Below the pieces are notes generated by a model, which saw only the letters and a list, made by a program, of their open reading frames with translations, was not told the origin of the DNA and did no database searches. Shown here one piece after another: positions 35,907 to 44,248 of a stretch of DNA of 64,000 nucleotides. Position 1 is the first letter of the stretch. Every line of letters starts with the position of its first letter. The translations under genes were made by a program, and so were the position numbers. Where the stretch lies: NCBI GenBank assembly GCA_041441915.1, contig JASDRS010000022.1, positions 96,774 to 160,773 of the forward strand. Direction: 5' to 3'. The DNA is from UBA10365 sp041441915. GTDB lineage: Bacteria > Pseudomonadota > Alphaproteobacteria > Rhodobacterales > Rhodobacteraceae.

Positions 35907-36219
35907 GGTTCAGGCTCCAACGCCGGAAGGCTTGCCACCTTCACTTAAGATTTTAAAAGGGCTCGTGATTGCTTTAACGCTCACGATGATTATCGCGGTC
36001 ATAACTGTCGTTTGGCTGCTTGTCACGCGAATGCCAAGCACATTGGCGCAAAGATCCATAAATTTACCACAAAATATCGTCTTGCCCGTAGGCGAAAAGG
36101 CGCAATCTTTCACGGTGGGGCCCAATTATCTGGCCATTGTCACTAAAAATGGATCAATCTTGATCTTTTCGCCAGACGGGAAAAAGCTGATCAAGGAAGT
36201 TACACTGGAGTTGCCTTAA
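35905..36219 (+). CDS. Small membrane protein, DUF6476-like
   Basis: The 104-residue protein has one membrane helix (VIALTLTMIIAVITVVWLLV), a periplasmic part with LPQNIVLPVGEKAQSFTVG and a final ILIFSPDGKKLIKEV. It matches the small protein regularly found next to rluD in Rhodobacterales; its role is unknown. The ATG at 35905 overlaps the rluD start on the other strand, and the upstream in-frame extension lies wholly within rluD. Confidence 0.75.
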   Translation: MVQAPTPEGLPPSLKILKGLVIALTLTMIIAVITVVWLLVTRMPSTLAQRSINLPQNIVLPVGEKAQSFTVGPNYLAIVTKNGSILIFSPDGKKLIKEVTLELP

Positions 36220-36327
36220 GCCAGCGGCCAACGCAAATTCTTAAAATTCGAAAGGAATGCAAAGGATTTACTGCTTGATTTTATATCCTACTACGTATTT
36301 GTTACAAACACAAAGGTTAGTATCGTC

Positions 36328-36807
36328 ATGATCCACTATGCACTAAAATGTGAAAACGACCATAGTTTTGAAAGCTGGTTTCGGTCGGCCGAAGATTTTG
36401 ATATTTTGCATGACAAAAAAATGGTTGAGTGCAGTCTGTGCGGTTCAGACAGCGTTGTAAAACTGCTGATGGCCCCTGCCGTGCGGCCCGCGCGCAAAGC
36501 GCAACAAAGAGCGCTAGATGCGGCTCAACCGCAGCCCAATTTGCCAGTCCCGCCCGTCCAGAGTGGTTTTTTGACCGATCCACATTCGCAACTTGAACAG
36601 GTCGTGGCTAATTTGCGTAAACAGATCGAAGAAAACTCAGTCTATGTCGGGCAGGACTTTGCTGCTGAAGCCCGCGCCATGCACGAGGGCGAATCCCCAG
36701 AACGCGCCATCTATGGCGAGGCACAGCCGCAAGAGGCGCGTGCTCTGATCGAGGCGGGAGTTTCTGTGGCACCACTGCCCTTCATGCCGCGCCGCAAAGT
36801 CAATTAA
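36328..36807 (+). CDS. DUF1178-family protein
   Basis: The 159-residue protein begins MIHYALKCENDHSFESWFRS, with a CEN-H then CSLCGSDSV pair of cysteines that looks like a small zinc ribbon, and continues into the conserved VGQDFAAEARAMHEGE and ERAIYGEA helices. This is the DUF1178 pattern. Function is unknown; the cysteine pair suggests metal binding. It follows the DUF6476 gene by 108 bases on the same strand and ends convergently to the ferredoxin gene. Confidence 0.88.
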   Translation: MIHYALKCENDHSFESWFRSAEDFDILHDKKMVECSLCGSDSVVKLLMAPAVRPARKAQQRALDAAQPQPNLPVPPVQSGFLTDPHSQLEQVVANLRKQIEENSVYVGQDFAAEARAMHEGESPERAIYGEAQPQEARALIEAGVSVAPLPFMPRRKVN

Positions 36808-36823
36808 ACTGTGTGATGTAGAA

Positions 36824-37147
36824 TTAAATTTGTTTTTCAGGCAATTGCACAACCAAGCCGTCCAAATCTTGGGTGACTTTGATTTGGCAGGTCAAGCGCG
36901 AACGCAGGGAATCTGGACTCCAAGCAAAATCAAGCATATCGGCTTCCATTGCGTCTTTTTGGGGCAGTTTTTCGACCCACTCAGGCATGATATAGACATG
37001 GCAGGTTGAACAAGCACAAGCCCCGCCACAATCGGCCTCAATACCCGGCACGCCATTATCGCGCGCGCCTTCCATAACGGTCAGGCCGTTGGTAACCTCA
37101 ATCACATGTTGGGTGCCGTTATGTTCAATATAAGTAATTTTTGTCAT
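36824..37147 (-). CDS. [2Fe-2S] ferredoxin, adrenodoxin type
   Basis: The 107-residue protein carries the vertebrate/bacterial adrenodoxin motif: cysteines in DCGGACACSTCHVYI (C-x5-C-x2-C) and the fourth in RLTCQI. The acidic stretch EADMLDF is the usual contact site for partner enzymes. It transfers single electrons in the cytoplasm, for example to P450s or iron-sulfur assembly. The frame is complete and has no signal peptide. It sits alone between DUF1178 and the dnaE2 remnant. Confidence 0.93.
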   Translation of the reverse strand: MTKITYIEHNGTQHVIEVTNGLTVMEGARDNGVPGIEADCGGACACSTCHVYIMPEWVEKLPQKDAMEADMLDFAWSPDSLRSRLTCQIKVTQDLDGLVVQLPEKQI

Positions 37148-37300
37148 ATTATATTCCTCAACCGCACCATCAGCTTAGGTTAGGCGCATTAGTTTGTTCT
37201 CATACTAAAAAAAAAAATGATTGGCCAGAGGTAGAAAGTTGATTTTGTCTTGCTTTTTAGTATACTGTTCCTTATTTGTTCTATTTTTAGATTGGCTTCT

Positions 37301-37684
37301 ATGTCATCTTGGCTTACCCTAACGCCCACACCTAATTCTTGGCCAAAGCCACCCTATGCTTTACCCGCATCGCGTCTAGATGAGCCTGCGGTTGGGACTA
37401 GGGTATGTGTGGCGGGTTTGGTCTTGTTCCGCCAAAGGCCCGGCACCGCTAAAGGTATTATTTTTGTCACACTTGAAGATGAAACGGGCACCTGCAACGT
37501 GGTGGTTTGGGCCAAAGTGTTTGAAAAATTTCGCCGTGCAGTGATTGCGGGGCGTTTGCTGCGGGTGACTGGACGCTTACAGCGCGACGCAGGCATCGTG
37601 CATGTGGTGGCAGACAAGATAGAAGACTTATCGCCGATGCTTGACCTTTTGCTTCAACCTAAGGCCGCTCATCATCAACAGTAG
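37301..37684 (+). pseudogene. dnaE2: OB-fold remnant of error-prone polymerase DnaE2
   Basis: The frame encodes only the last OB-fold of DnaE2/ImuC: RVCVAGLVLFRQRPGTAKGI, then FVTLEDETGTCNVVVWAKVF, ends with VTGRLQRDAGIVHVVADKIE. The normal protein has about 1,050-1,100 residues; the polymerase, PHP and HhH domains are gone. A short non-DnaE2 stretch (MSSWLTLTPTPN) precedes the fold. It could be a scar or a freestanding OB protein. No imuA or imuB is next to it. Confidence 0.7.
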
Positions 37685-37718
37685 GGCAGGTCCAAAAGCC
37701 TGCCCTACTGTTGATGAT
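37671..37718. terminator. Long perfect inverted repeat between dnaE2 remnant and degP
   Basis: Two 20-base perfect arms (37671-37690 and 37699-37718) enclose an eight-base loop. The left arm contains the stop codon of the dnaE2 remnant; the right arm ends five bases before the degP stop. TATTTTT follows on the plus side. It should terminate transcription from both converging genes. Confidence 0.75.
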
Positions 37719-37722
37719 TGGC

Positions 37723-39222
37723 CTATTTTTGATCGAGGCTTAGTGCCAAGAAGCGCGGATTACCATCTCGGCGGATCAAGAGCAACAATGACTTACGGCC
37801 TGCCTCTTTAGCTTCTTGAATGCGATCCTCAAGATCCTTACTTGATGTAAGCGGCATTTGTCTCGCTTCAACCAGCACGTCTCCAACGCGCAGACCCTTG
37901 TAAAAAGCCTCCGAGGCTTCGTCGATATCGACAACCAAAAGCCCATAGCTTCCCACCGCCAAACCAGCCGAGGCGGCACTCTCAGGGCTCAGGGTTTCAA
38001 GCGTCATTCCAAAGATCAGCGCGCTTGCGGGTTTCAACGGAGTGTCTTGCTCCGCAGCGGCAGGAGTTACTGCGGCTTCAGCCTCTTCGCGCCGTCCCAA
38101 AACTACCGCCAGCGTGACCTGCTCAGATCCACGCTGCACAACTACATCAACCGCTTTGCCCACAGGCGCATCGGCGACCAAACGCACCAGGGCACCCGAG
38201 TCTTCCACCGTTTTTTCATCAAACGACAAAATCACATCGCCAGACTGAAAGCCCGCATCGCGCGCAGGGCCCTTGGGAACATCAGTAATTAAAGCCCCAC
38301 TTAAGGAGGCAAGCCCCATTGCTTCAGCCACATCAGCATCTACATTTTGGATTCTCACACCCAACCAACCGCGACGCGTCTCGCCAAATTCAATCAACTG
38401 ATCCACGACTTTCGCCACAACATTTGACGCCATAGAAAAACCAATACCAATTGATCCTCCATTAGGAGAAAGAATCGCCGTGTTTACACCGATCACTTCG
38501 CCGTCCATGTTAAACAATGGCCCGCCAGAATTGCCACGATTGATCGCCGCGTCAGTTTGCAAAAAGTCATCATAGGTGCCCGACAATTCCCGATTACGCG
38601 CTGATACAATCCCAGCTGTTACCGAAAATCCTTGGCCCAACGGATTACCCACGGCCATCACCCAGTCACCCACCCGCATCACATCGCTGTCACCAAAGGC
38701 AACAGAGGAAAACTTTTCATCGCTTTTCACTTTTAACACCGCGATATCAGTTTTAGGGTCAGTGCCAACCAGAACGGCTGGAAGCTTTTCTCCAGAGAAA
38801 AACTCGATCTCAATCTCATCAGCCCCTTCAATCACATGGTTGTTGGTAATGATATAGCCATCATTCGAAATCACAAAGCCCGAACCCAAAGCATCAGAGT
38901 GGCGTGGCTTTACCTGGCCTTGATTATTGGGATCCATAAATTCGCGAAAAAAGTCTTCAAAAGGCGAGCCCTTGGGCACCATCGGCCGTTTGCCCGTTGG
39001 AGCCGCGATCATCGCGGATGTAGTAATATTTACTACCGAAGAACTGACTTTGTCGGCTAGATCAGCAAAGCTTTCAGGCGCGGCGCGCCCACTGACTAGT
39101 GCTGGGCTTGCCATTAAAACGGCCGAAAGCAAAACTGTCCAAATTTTAATACGATTTTGGGGCTGAATCGAAAAAATATCGGCCTTTTTAACCACATTTG
39201 GAGATAGGATATTAAACAGCAC
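37723..39222 (-). CDS. degP: Do-family periplasmic serine protease (DegP/HtrA)
   Basis: The 499-residue protein starts at a GTG with AAAAGGAG seven bases upstream and has an N-terminal export helix (WTVLLSAVLMASPALVSG). The catalytic triad is clear: His in ITNNHVIEGA, Asp in KTDIAVLKV and Ser in RGNSGGPLF. Two PDZ domains follow (RRGWLGVRIQNV and GSYGLLVVDIDEASEA regions). It degrades and refolds damaged envelope proteins. It is close to hflCK, which together with rpoH makes this a protein-quality region. Confidence 0.93.
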   Translation of the reverse strand: MLFNILSPNVVKKADIFSIQPQNRIKIWTVLLSAVLMASPALVSGRAAPESFADLADKVSSSVVNITTSAMIAAPTGKRPMVPKGSPFEDFFREFMDPNNQGQVKPRHSDALGSGFVISNDGYIITNNHVIEGADEIEIEFFSGEKLPAVLVGTDPKTDIAVLKVKSDEKFSSVAFGDSDVMRVGDWVMAVGNPLGQGFSVTAGIVSARNRELSGTYDDFLQTDAAINRGNSGGPLFNMDGEVIGVNTAILSPNGGSIGIGFSMASNVVAKVVDQLIEFGETRRGWLGVRIQNVDADVAEAMGLASLSGALITDVPKGPARDAGFQSGDVILSFDEKTVEDSGALVRLVADAPVGKAVDVVVQRGSEQVTLAVVLGRREEAEAAVTPAAAEQDTPLKPASALIFGMTLETLSPESAASAGLAVGSYGLLVVDIDEASEAFYKGLRVGDVLVEARQMPLTSSKDLEDRIQEAKEAGRKSLLLLIRRDGNPRFLALSLDQK

Positions 39223-39406
39223 TTTCGGCTCCTTTTGAGTATTTGAGGGCCAACATAATGAAGTCTTGACCCTGCGCCTTCATTTTATGTTTGGCAAATG
39301 AGCAAATGAAAATTTTGTCTAGCAAGCGAGCAAATGCGAATCATTTATAAACGCGGCCATGCTAAATCAGTATTATCCAAGGGGCCATGTGACATTCTGA
39401 AGCCAC

Positions 39407-39434
39407 AAAAAAAGGGCAGTCACCTGCCCCTTTT
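39407..39434 (-). terminator. Rho-independent terminator after hflC
   Basis: On the minus strand AAAAGGGGCAG and CTGCCCTTTT form a stem of about 10 pairs around a four-base loop, ending in a T run. It lies four bases after the hflC stop. Confidence 0.85.
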
Positions 39435-39437
39435 AAT

Positions 39438-40307
39438 TTATTGTTTTTGATCTTGCCGCAGATATTCAAAGAAAGCACTGTCAGGCTGCATCACCATCGA
39501 GGTGTTGTCCCCCTGCAGTGCTCTTTCATACGAGGTCAAAGACCGCGAAAAGGCAAAAAATTCAGGGTCGCGGCCAAACGCTTCAGCATAAATCTTGTTG
39601 CGTTTACCGTCGGCCTCACCACGAATGATTGAGGCTTCCTTGCGGGCTTCCGAGGTCAGCTCAACCACGGTTCTATCAGCCGAGGCGCGCACACGTTGCG
39701 CCGCTTCGCCACCACGAGCCACTTCGTCAGCGGCTTCCCGCTCACGTTCGGCACGCATCCTAGAATAGGTAGCAGCCAAGTTTTGATCGGGCAAATCGGT
39801 ACGGGTTAAGCGCACGTCAATGATATCAACCCCAAGAGAAGTCGCCTCACGTTTGGCCAAATCGCGGATCTGGTTCATAAGATTGGTGCGATCTTCGGAC
39901 AAAACCCGCTGCGAGGGCACTGAACCCAAAATTTCGCGGATCGCTGCATTTAGGATCCGTTCAAGGCGCATTTGTGCAGCTCCAACGCCCCCCACACCCA
40001 CTGATTCCCGAAATGACACGAGATCAACAATACGCCAACGAGCGAAGGCATCAACCACCAATCGGCGGTCATCGGCGGGGGTAACCTCCATCGCTTTAGT
40101 GGGCAGGCTTAAGATCCGGCCGTCATAGCGCACTACATCTTGAATGAGCGGAATTTTAAATCCAAGGCCTGGCGATTCTTTGATCTGCTTAAGTTGACCA
40201 AATTGCAAAACCAGCACTTTTTCACGTTCATCCACGATAAAAACCGCCGACAAAGCCACTGAAGCTAAAACCGCTAACGCGGGAAAAATAAATTTGATTC
40301 TTGCCAT
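39438..40307 (-). CDS. hflC: Membrane protease modulator HflC
   Basis: The 289-residue protein has one N-terminal membrane anchor (FIFPALAVLASVALSAVFIV) and a band-7/SPFH domain with EKVLVLQFGQLKQI at its start, then the long helix (ERMRAEREREAADEVARGG). HflC pairs with HflK around FtsH to control its access to membrane substrates. The start overlaps the hflK stop (TAATG), so the two are made in equal amounts. A terminator follows. Confidence 0.95.
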   Translation of the reverse strand: MARIKFIFPALAVLASVALSAVFIVDEREKVLVLQFGQLKQIKESPGLGFKIPLIQDVVRYDGRILSLPTKAMEVTPADDRRLVVDAFARWRIVDLVSFRESVGVGGVGAAQMRLERILNAAIREILGSVPSQRVLSEDRTNLMNQIRDLAKREATSLGVDIIDVRLTRTDLPDQNLAATYSRMRAEREREAADEVARGGEAAQRVRASADRTVVELTSEARKEASIIRGEADGKRNKIYAEAFGRDPEFFAFSRSLTSYERALQGDNTSMVMQPDSAFFEYLRQDQKQ

Positions 40308-41476
40308 TAGTTGTTTCCCCCTTTGATGGTAGAGCCCACCATGCTCTTTAGCTCATTGAGCGGCAAATAGGGCACAACCCCCGTGCCTCCCGCTTGACCA
40401 GAAACCCCGTCAAGTATGACTTTATTCATATTACCAAGTACTTTTTCCATTGTTTCCAAATACATACGACGTCTGGTGACTTCTGGTGCTTTCACATATT
40501 CAGCATAAACAGCCAAAAAGCGACTGGCTTCACCTTCGGCGTCATTCACCACTTGGGCGAGGTAGGCTTCGGATTCTTCGGCCAAGCGAGCCGCTTCACC
40601 CCGAGCGCCTGCAGTAACGCGATTGGCATAGCCGTCAGCTTCTTTTTCCAAACGGTCGCGTTCTTGTTGCGCGGCCTGCACTTCGCGGAAACTATCAATC
40701 ACTTCGCGCGGCGGGTCGGCCTTGTCGAAGTTAACACGCACCACCGAAATACCTGCTTCGTAACTGTCGAGCGTTTCCTGCACCGCAGCCCGCAGATCTG
40801 AGGCGATAATTCCACGATCACGGTTCAATACCGGGGCTAAAGTAGAGCGCGCTATAATGTCACGCATGGCAGATTCTGCCACAGCGCGAATGGTGTCCGT
40901 CGGATCAGAAAGATTAAACAAAAATGCTTCTGGATCCGAGACATTCCAAACAACTTGAAATTCAATATCAACAATATTTTGATCCATCGTAAGCATCAGC
41001 CCCGTATCGGTTGGACCGTTTCTGCCAGTACCAATATCAGTTTGGCGCTCGCCCGTTACTTGCACAATTTCAGCCTTAACCAATGGCCAAGGCGCAAAGT
41101 TCAAACCTGGACCGCCCAAATCAGAAAACTCACCTAAGAAGAGCTCAACAGAACGTTCCTCTGGCCTGACCGTGTAAAGCGAGGCAAAAGTCCAAAAGCC
41201 AACCGCTGCCAAAAGCACCAGCATAAAGCCTTGGCGTGTAAACAAAGGCGCAAGAGGATTATCGCCGCCGCCGCCATTACTGCCGCCGCGATTACCTCCG
41301 CCCTGTTTGGCGCCGCCACCCATCAAAACACGCAACTGCTCTTGGCCTTTGCGCACCAATTCTTCGATCTCGGGAACCTGTGGGGGCTCATTGCTGGATT
41401 TACGCCCGTCACCTTTGTCACGACCATCACCATTGCCGCCACCGCCGCCGCCCCAAGGGCCACCGTTTCCTGACAT
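40307..41476 (-). CDS. hflK: Membrane protease modulator HflK
   Basis: The 389-residue protein has a glycine- and asparagine-rich cytoplasmic start (GGPWGGGGGGNGDGRDKG), a membrane segment (MLVLLAAVGFWTFASLY) and an SPFH domain beginning YTVRPEERSVELFLG. The closing coiled helix contains ERDRLEKEADGYANRV. It forms the HflKC cage around FtsH with the downstream hflC product. The glycine-rich region gives repetitive GCC/CCG codons that resemble, but are not, a DNA repeat array. Confidence 0.95.
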   Translation of the reverse strand: MSGNGGPWGGGGGGNGDGRDKGDGRKSSNEPPQVPEIEELVRKGQEQLRVLMGGGAKQGGGNRGGSNGGGGDNPLAPLFTRQGFMLVLLAAVGFWTFASLYTVRPEERSVELFLGEFSDLGGPGLNFAPWPLVKAEIVQVTGERQTDIGTGRNGPTDTGLMLTMDQNIVDIEFQVVWNVSDPEAFLFNLSDPTDTIRAVAESAMRDIIARSTLAPVLNRDRGIIASDLRAAVQETLDSYEAGISVVRVNFDKADPPREVIDSFREVQAAQQERDRLEKEADGYANRVTAGARGEAARLAEESEAYLAQVVNDAEGEASRFLAVYAEYVKAPEVTRRRMYLETMEKVLGNMNKVILDGVSGQAGGTGVVPYLPLNELKSMVGSTIKGGNN

Positions 41477-41552
41477 TCATACTATCCTTTTTGTTTCCTT
41501 GATCACTAACTGGTGACTTTCTGGAATATTTCAAGTTTTTATCGAATTTTTC

Positions 41553-42923
41553 TTATACTTTTGGTAAAATCCTTGTGGGCATCCGGAGCGTCACTAATTC
41601 TTCGGCCATTGTAGGATGCACAGCCACAGTCGAATCAAACTGCGCCTTTGTGGCCCCCATCTTCACGGCGATGGCCACAAGTTGGATCATTTCACCCGCA
41701 TTCGGCCCCACAATGTGGCAGCCCAAGACCTTGTTGCTTTGGTTATTGACCACCAATTTGAAAAAAACCTTTTCCGAATGCCCAGCAAATAGGCTGCGCA
41801 TGGGCGGAAATTGCACCGTATAGATTGCGGTTTCGCAAAGCTTAACGGCCTCATCCTCGGTTAGGCCTACAGTGCCTATTTCGGGCTGGGTAAAGACAGC
41901 CGAAGGGATCAGATTATAATCCATCTGCCGCGTTTTTCCTAAAAAAACGGTATCGGCAAAGGCATGGCCTTCGCGAATGGCCACCGGCGTGAGGTTTATC
42001 CTATCGGTCACATCGCCCACCGCAAAGATCGAAGGCACGCAGGTTTGTGAATAGCCGTCAACCTGCAGCGCGCCATTAGCATCGAAACCCACACCCAAAT
42101 TTTCAAGCCCTAAATTCTTTGAATTTGGCAAGCGGCCCGTGGCAAATAAGATCAAATCTACTTCAATATGCTGACCATTTCCAAAGTCTGCCTGAATGCC
42201 CGTTTGGGATTTTTTTAAGTTTTTTACATCGGATTGGGTCAAAATAGTTACACCGCGCGCCTGCATAGCGCTTGCGACATGATCGGCCACCTCGGCATCA
42301 AACCCTCGCAAGATCTGTGCACCACGGTAGGCTTGGATAACATGAGAGCCCAAGCCATGAAAAATCGACGCAAACTCTGACGCAATATAGCCCCCACCAA
42401 CGACCAAAACACGCTCAGGCACATCAGAAAGGTGAAAGATATCATTCGAGGTCACGCCAAGGTCTGCCCCTTCAATATCGGGTACAAAGGGTCTACCTCC
42501 AGTGGCAATTAAAATATGTTGGGCGCTGAATATTTGGCCATCTGCAAGCTCAATGGTGTGGGCATCAATCAAACGGGCGCGCTGGTCAAAAACCTGCACG
42601 CTAGCGCCTTGCAGCGTGGCACGATAGGCGGCTTCTAGCCGGTCAAGCTCGGCGCTCAGATTGCTCTGAAAGGCGGGCCAATTGCGAGTTGGCGCATTGG
42701 CGTTCCAGCCATAGGCGCGGGCATCAGCAATCATTTGCGGATATTCAGATGCAAAGACCATCAGCTTTTTTGGAACACAGCCGCGGATGACGCAGGTGCC
42801 GCCCATACGATATTCTTCGGCCAAAGCCACTTTGGCGCCGCCCTCGCCCGCTGCAATGCGCGCAGCACGTACCCCGCCAGAGCCTCCACCTATCACAAAT
42901 AGGTCAAAATCAAACGTACTCAT
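41553..42923 (-). CDS. gor: Glutathione reductase
   Basis: The 456-residue flavoprotein has the FAD site GGGSGGVRAARIAA, the redox-active pair in GGTCVIRGCVPKK, the NADPH Rossmann site VVGGGYIASEFASI and the C-terminal histidine-glutamate pair in VAVHPTMAEEL. The glutathione-specific CVIRGC form separates it from lipoamide dehydrogenase. It keeps glutathione reduced in the cytoplasm. The start overlaps the rpiA stop (ATGA), and a broken GST gene lies just upstream of rpiA. Confidence 0.93.
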   Translation of the reverse strand: MSTFDFDLFVIGGGSGGVRAARIAAGEGGAKVALAEEYRMGGTCVIRGCVPKKLMVFASEYPQMIADARAYGWNANAPTRNWPAFQSNLSAELDRLEAAYRATLQGASVQVFDQRARLIDAHTIELADGQIFSAQHILIATGGRPFVPDIEGADLGVTSNDIFHLSDVPERVLVVGGGYIASEFASIFHGLGSHVIQAYRGAQILRGFDAEVADHVASAMQARGVTILTQSDVKNLKKSQTGIQADFGNGQHIEVDLILFATGRLPNSKNLGLENLGVGFDANGALQVDGYSQTCVPSIFAVGDVTDRINLTPVAIREGHAFADTVFLGKTRQMDYNLIPSAVFTQPEIGTVGLTEDEAVKLCETAIYTVQFPPMRSLFAGHSEKVFFKLVVNNQSNKVLGCHIVGPNAGEMIQLVAIAVKMGATKAQFDSTVAVHPTMAEELVTLRMPTRILPKV

Positions 42924-43723
42924 TTACCATCATCCGCCATAGCAAAAATACGAACGCAATCTTGAGGGTCAAGTACGAAGAAATCCGTCCCCTCGACACT
43001 TCGGGTTTCAGAACACCCGTCGGAATGTCCGATGATCACACAGTCGCAAAGCCCTATGAAAAGCCCATTTTCAACAACGCCAGCTATTTGGTTAAGCCCG
43101 CGCGCCAAAGCTTCTGCATCGGGAATGCTTTGCAGATGCAAATCCAAAATGAAATTATTTTCATCAGTGCGCAGCGCTACTTTTTCCGTGTTGCGCAAAG
43201 TGACCGCCCGCTCCCCAATGCCCAAGTCGGCCAAAAGCACTTCGATCTGGCGTTGGCTGGTCGCATAACCAAAGGGGATCACTTCGACCGGCAAAGGGAA
43301 CGCTCCCAAGCAAGCGACGTCTTTGGCAGGGTCAGTAATAACGATCATTTTATCTGACGCTTGTGCGACAATTTTTTCTTGCAACAAGGCCGCCCCACCA
43401 CCCTTGATCAACCTAAAGCTTGGGTCAAATTCATCAGCGCCATCAATGGTCAGATCAAGCCATTTTGCTTCATCCAAGGGGATGATCGGCACATCAAGTG
43501 ATCGCGCCAATGCTGCCGTACCAGCTGATGTTGGCACGCATTGCACGCGCAGTCCCTCTTTACGAATCCGATCGGCTAGAGCGCGTATCATCCAAGCCGC
43601 CGTCGACCCCGTGCCTAGCCCCAAACGCATGCCGTCCTGCACAAAATCAACTGCCCGTTTGGCCGCTGCCAATTTGGCGAATTCAGATGCTGAAAGAGGA
43701 TTTTGGGGTTCGGGTTTGGTCAT
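42920..43723 (-). CDS. rpiA: Ribose-5-phosphate isomerase A
   Basis: The protein of about 267 residues converts ribose 5-phosphate and ribulose 5-phosphate. Family marks are LGLGTGSTAAWMIRAL, TIDGADEFDP, LIKGGGAALLQEKIVA with the catalytic glutamate, and VENGLFIGLC. The open frame extends to 43759, but the ATG at 43723 follows AGAGGA by eight bases and gives a normal start. Translational coupling to gor is common in Rhodobacterales. Confidence 0.95.
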   Translation of the reverse strand: MTKPEPQNPLSASEFAKLAAAKRAVDFVQDGMRLGLGTGSTAAWMIRALADRIRKEGLRVQCVPTSAGTAALARSLDVPIIPLDEAKWLDLTIDGADEFDPSFRLIKGGGAALLQEKIVAQASDKMIVITDPAKDVACLGAFPLPVEVIPFGYATSQRQIEVLLADLGIGERAVTLRNTEKVALRTDENNFILDLHLQSIPDAEALARGLNQIAGVVENGLFIGLCDCVIIGHSDGCSETRSVEGTDFFVLDPQDCVRIFAMADDGK

Positions 43724-43905
43724 GTAAGCATCCTCTACTATTTGCCGCTTTATAGGCAATTTGACTACCTCCCGCGAGGGAAAATCGTCAATAAATCAAA
43801 ACTAACTGTAATATGCGTGTTTTTTTACCTTTTCAGGTCGCTTTCCGATGTTTAACGCCCTTGCAGCGTGGTTAAATTCGGTCCATATAGCCGCCCGAGG
43901 AAACA

Positions 43906-44241
43906 ATGTTTATTTTACACTACCTGCCTGATACCGCGGCCACGATGTTCAATGAAGCAACACGTCTGCGGTTGTGCAATGATCGTAGCCTGACCGAGGA
44001 GCAAGCAGCGACAAAGCCTGCCTCACTGAGCCCAGACCACCCTTCCGGGCTATGCCGTTATTTTGGGATTTTGGTCAGATGGATGCAATAGGGCGTAAAG
44101 GTTCAACTTGATATGGCCGCTTATCCACATCTCATGGCGCAACGAACAGCTGTTAGAAAATACCCGGCTACCATCAAAGTGGTCAAAAGTGAACAGCTTT
44201 TGGGGCGTTATTTCATTCAACCCAGCGCTCAGCGCGCATAG
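43906..44241 (+). pseudogene. Glutathione S-transferase remnant
   Basis: The frame begins with a good GAGGAAACA site and MFILHYLPDTAATMFN, a GST thioredoxin-fold start, but then jumps to C-terminal sequence (CRYFGILVRWMQ), meets a TAG at 44089-44091 and continues in frame with MAAYPHLMAQRTAVRKYPAT, the usual last GST helices. About half of a normal GST (~200-220 residues) is missing. GST-rpiA-gor is a familiar order in this group, so this looks like the native gene in decay. Confidence 0.6.
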
Positions 44242-44248
44242 GATTATC

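Noticed and set aside
41220..41470. Repetitive GCC/CCG/CCA run that resembles a repeat array
   Set aside because: These are glycine codons of the HflK N-terminal linker read from the other strand. There are no regular spacers, so it is not CRISPR or a DNA satellite.
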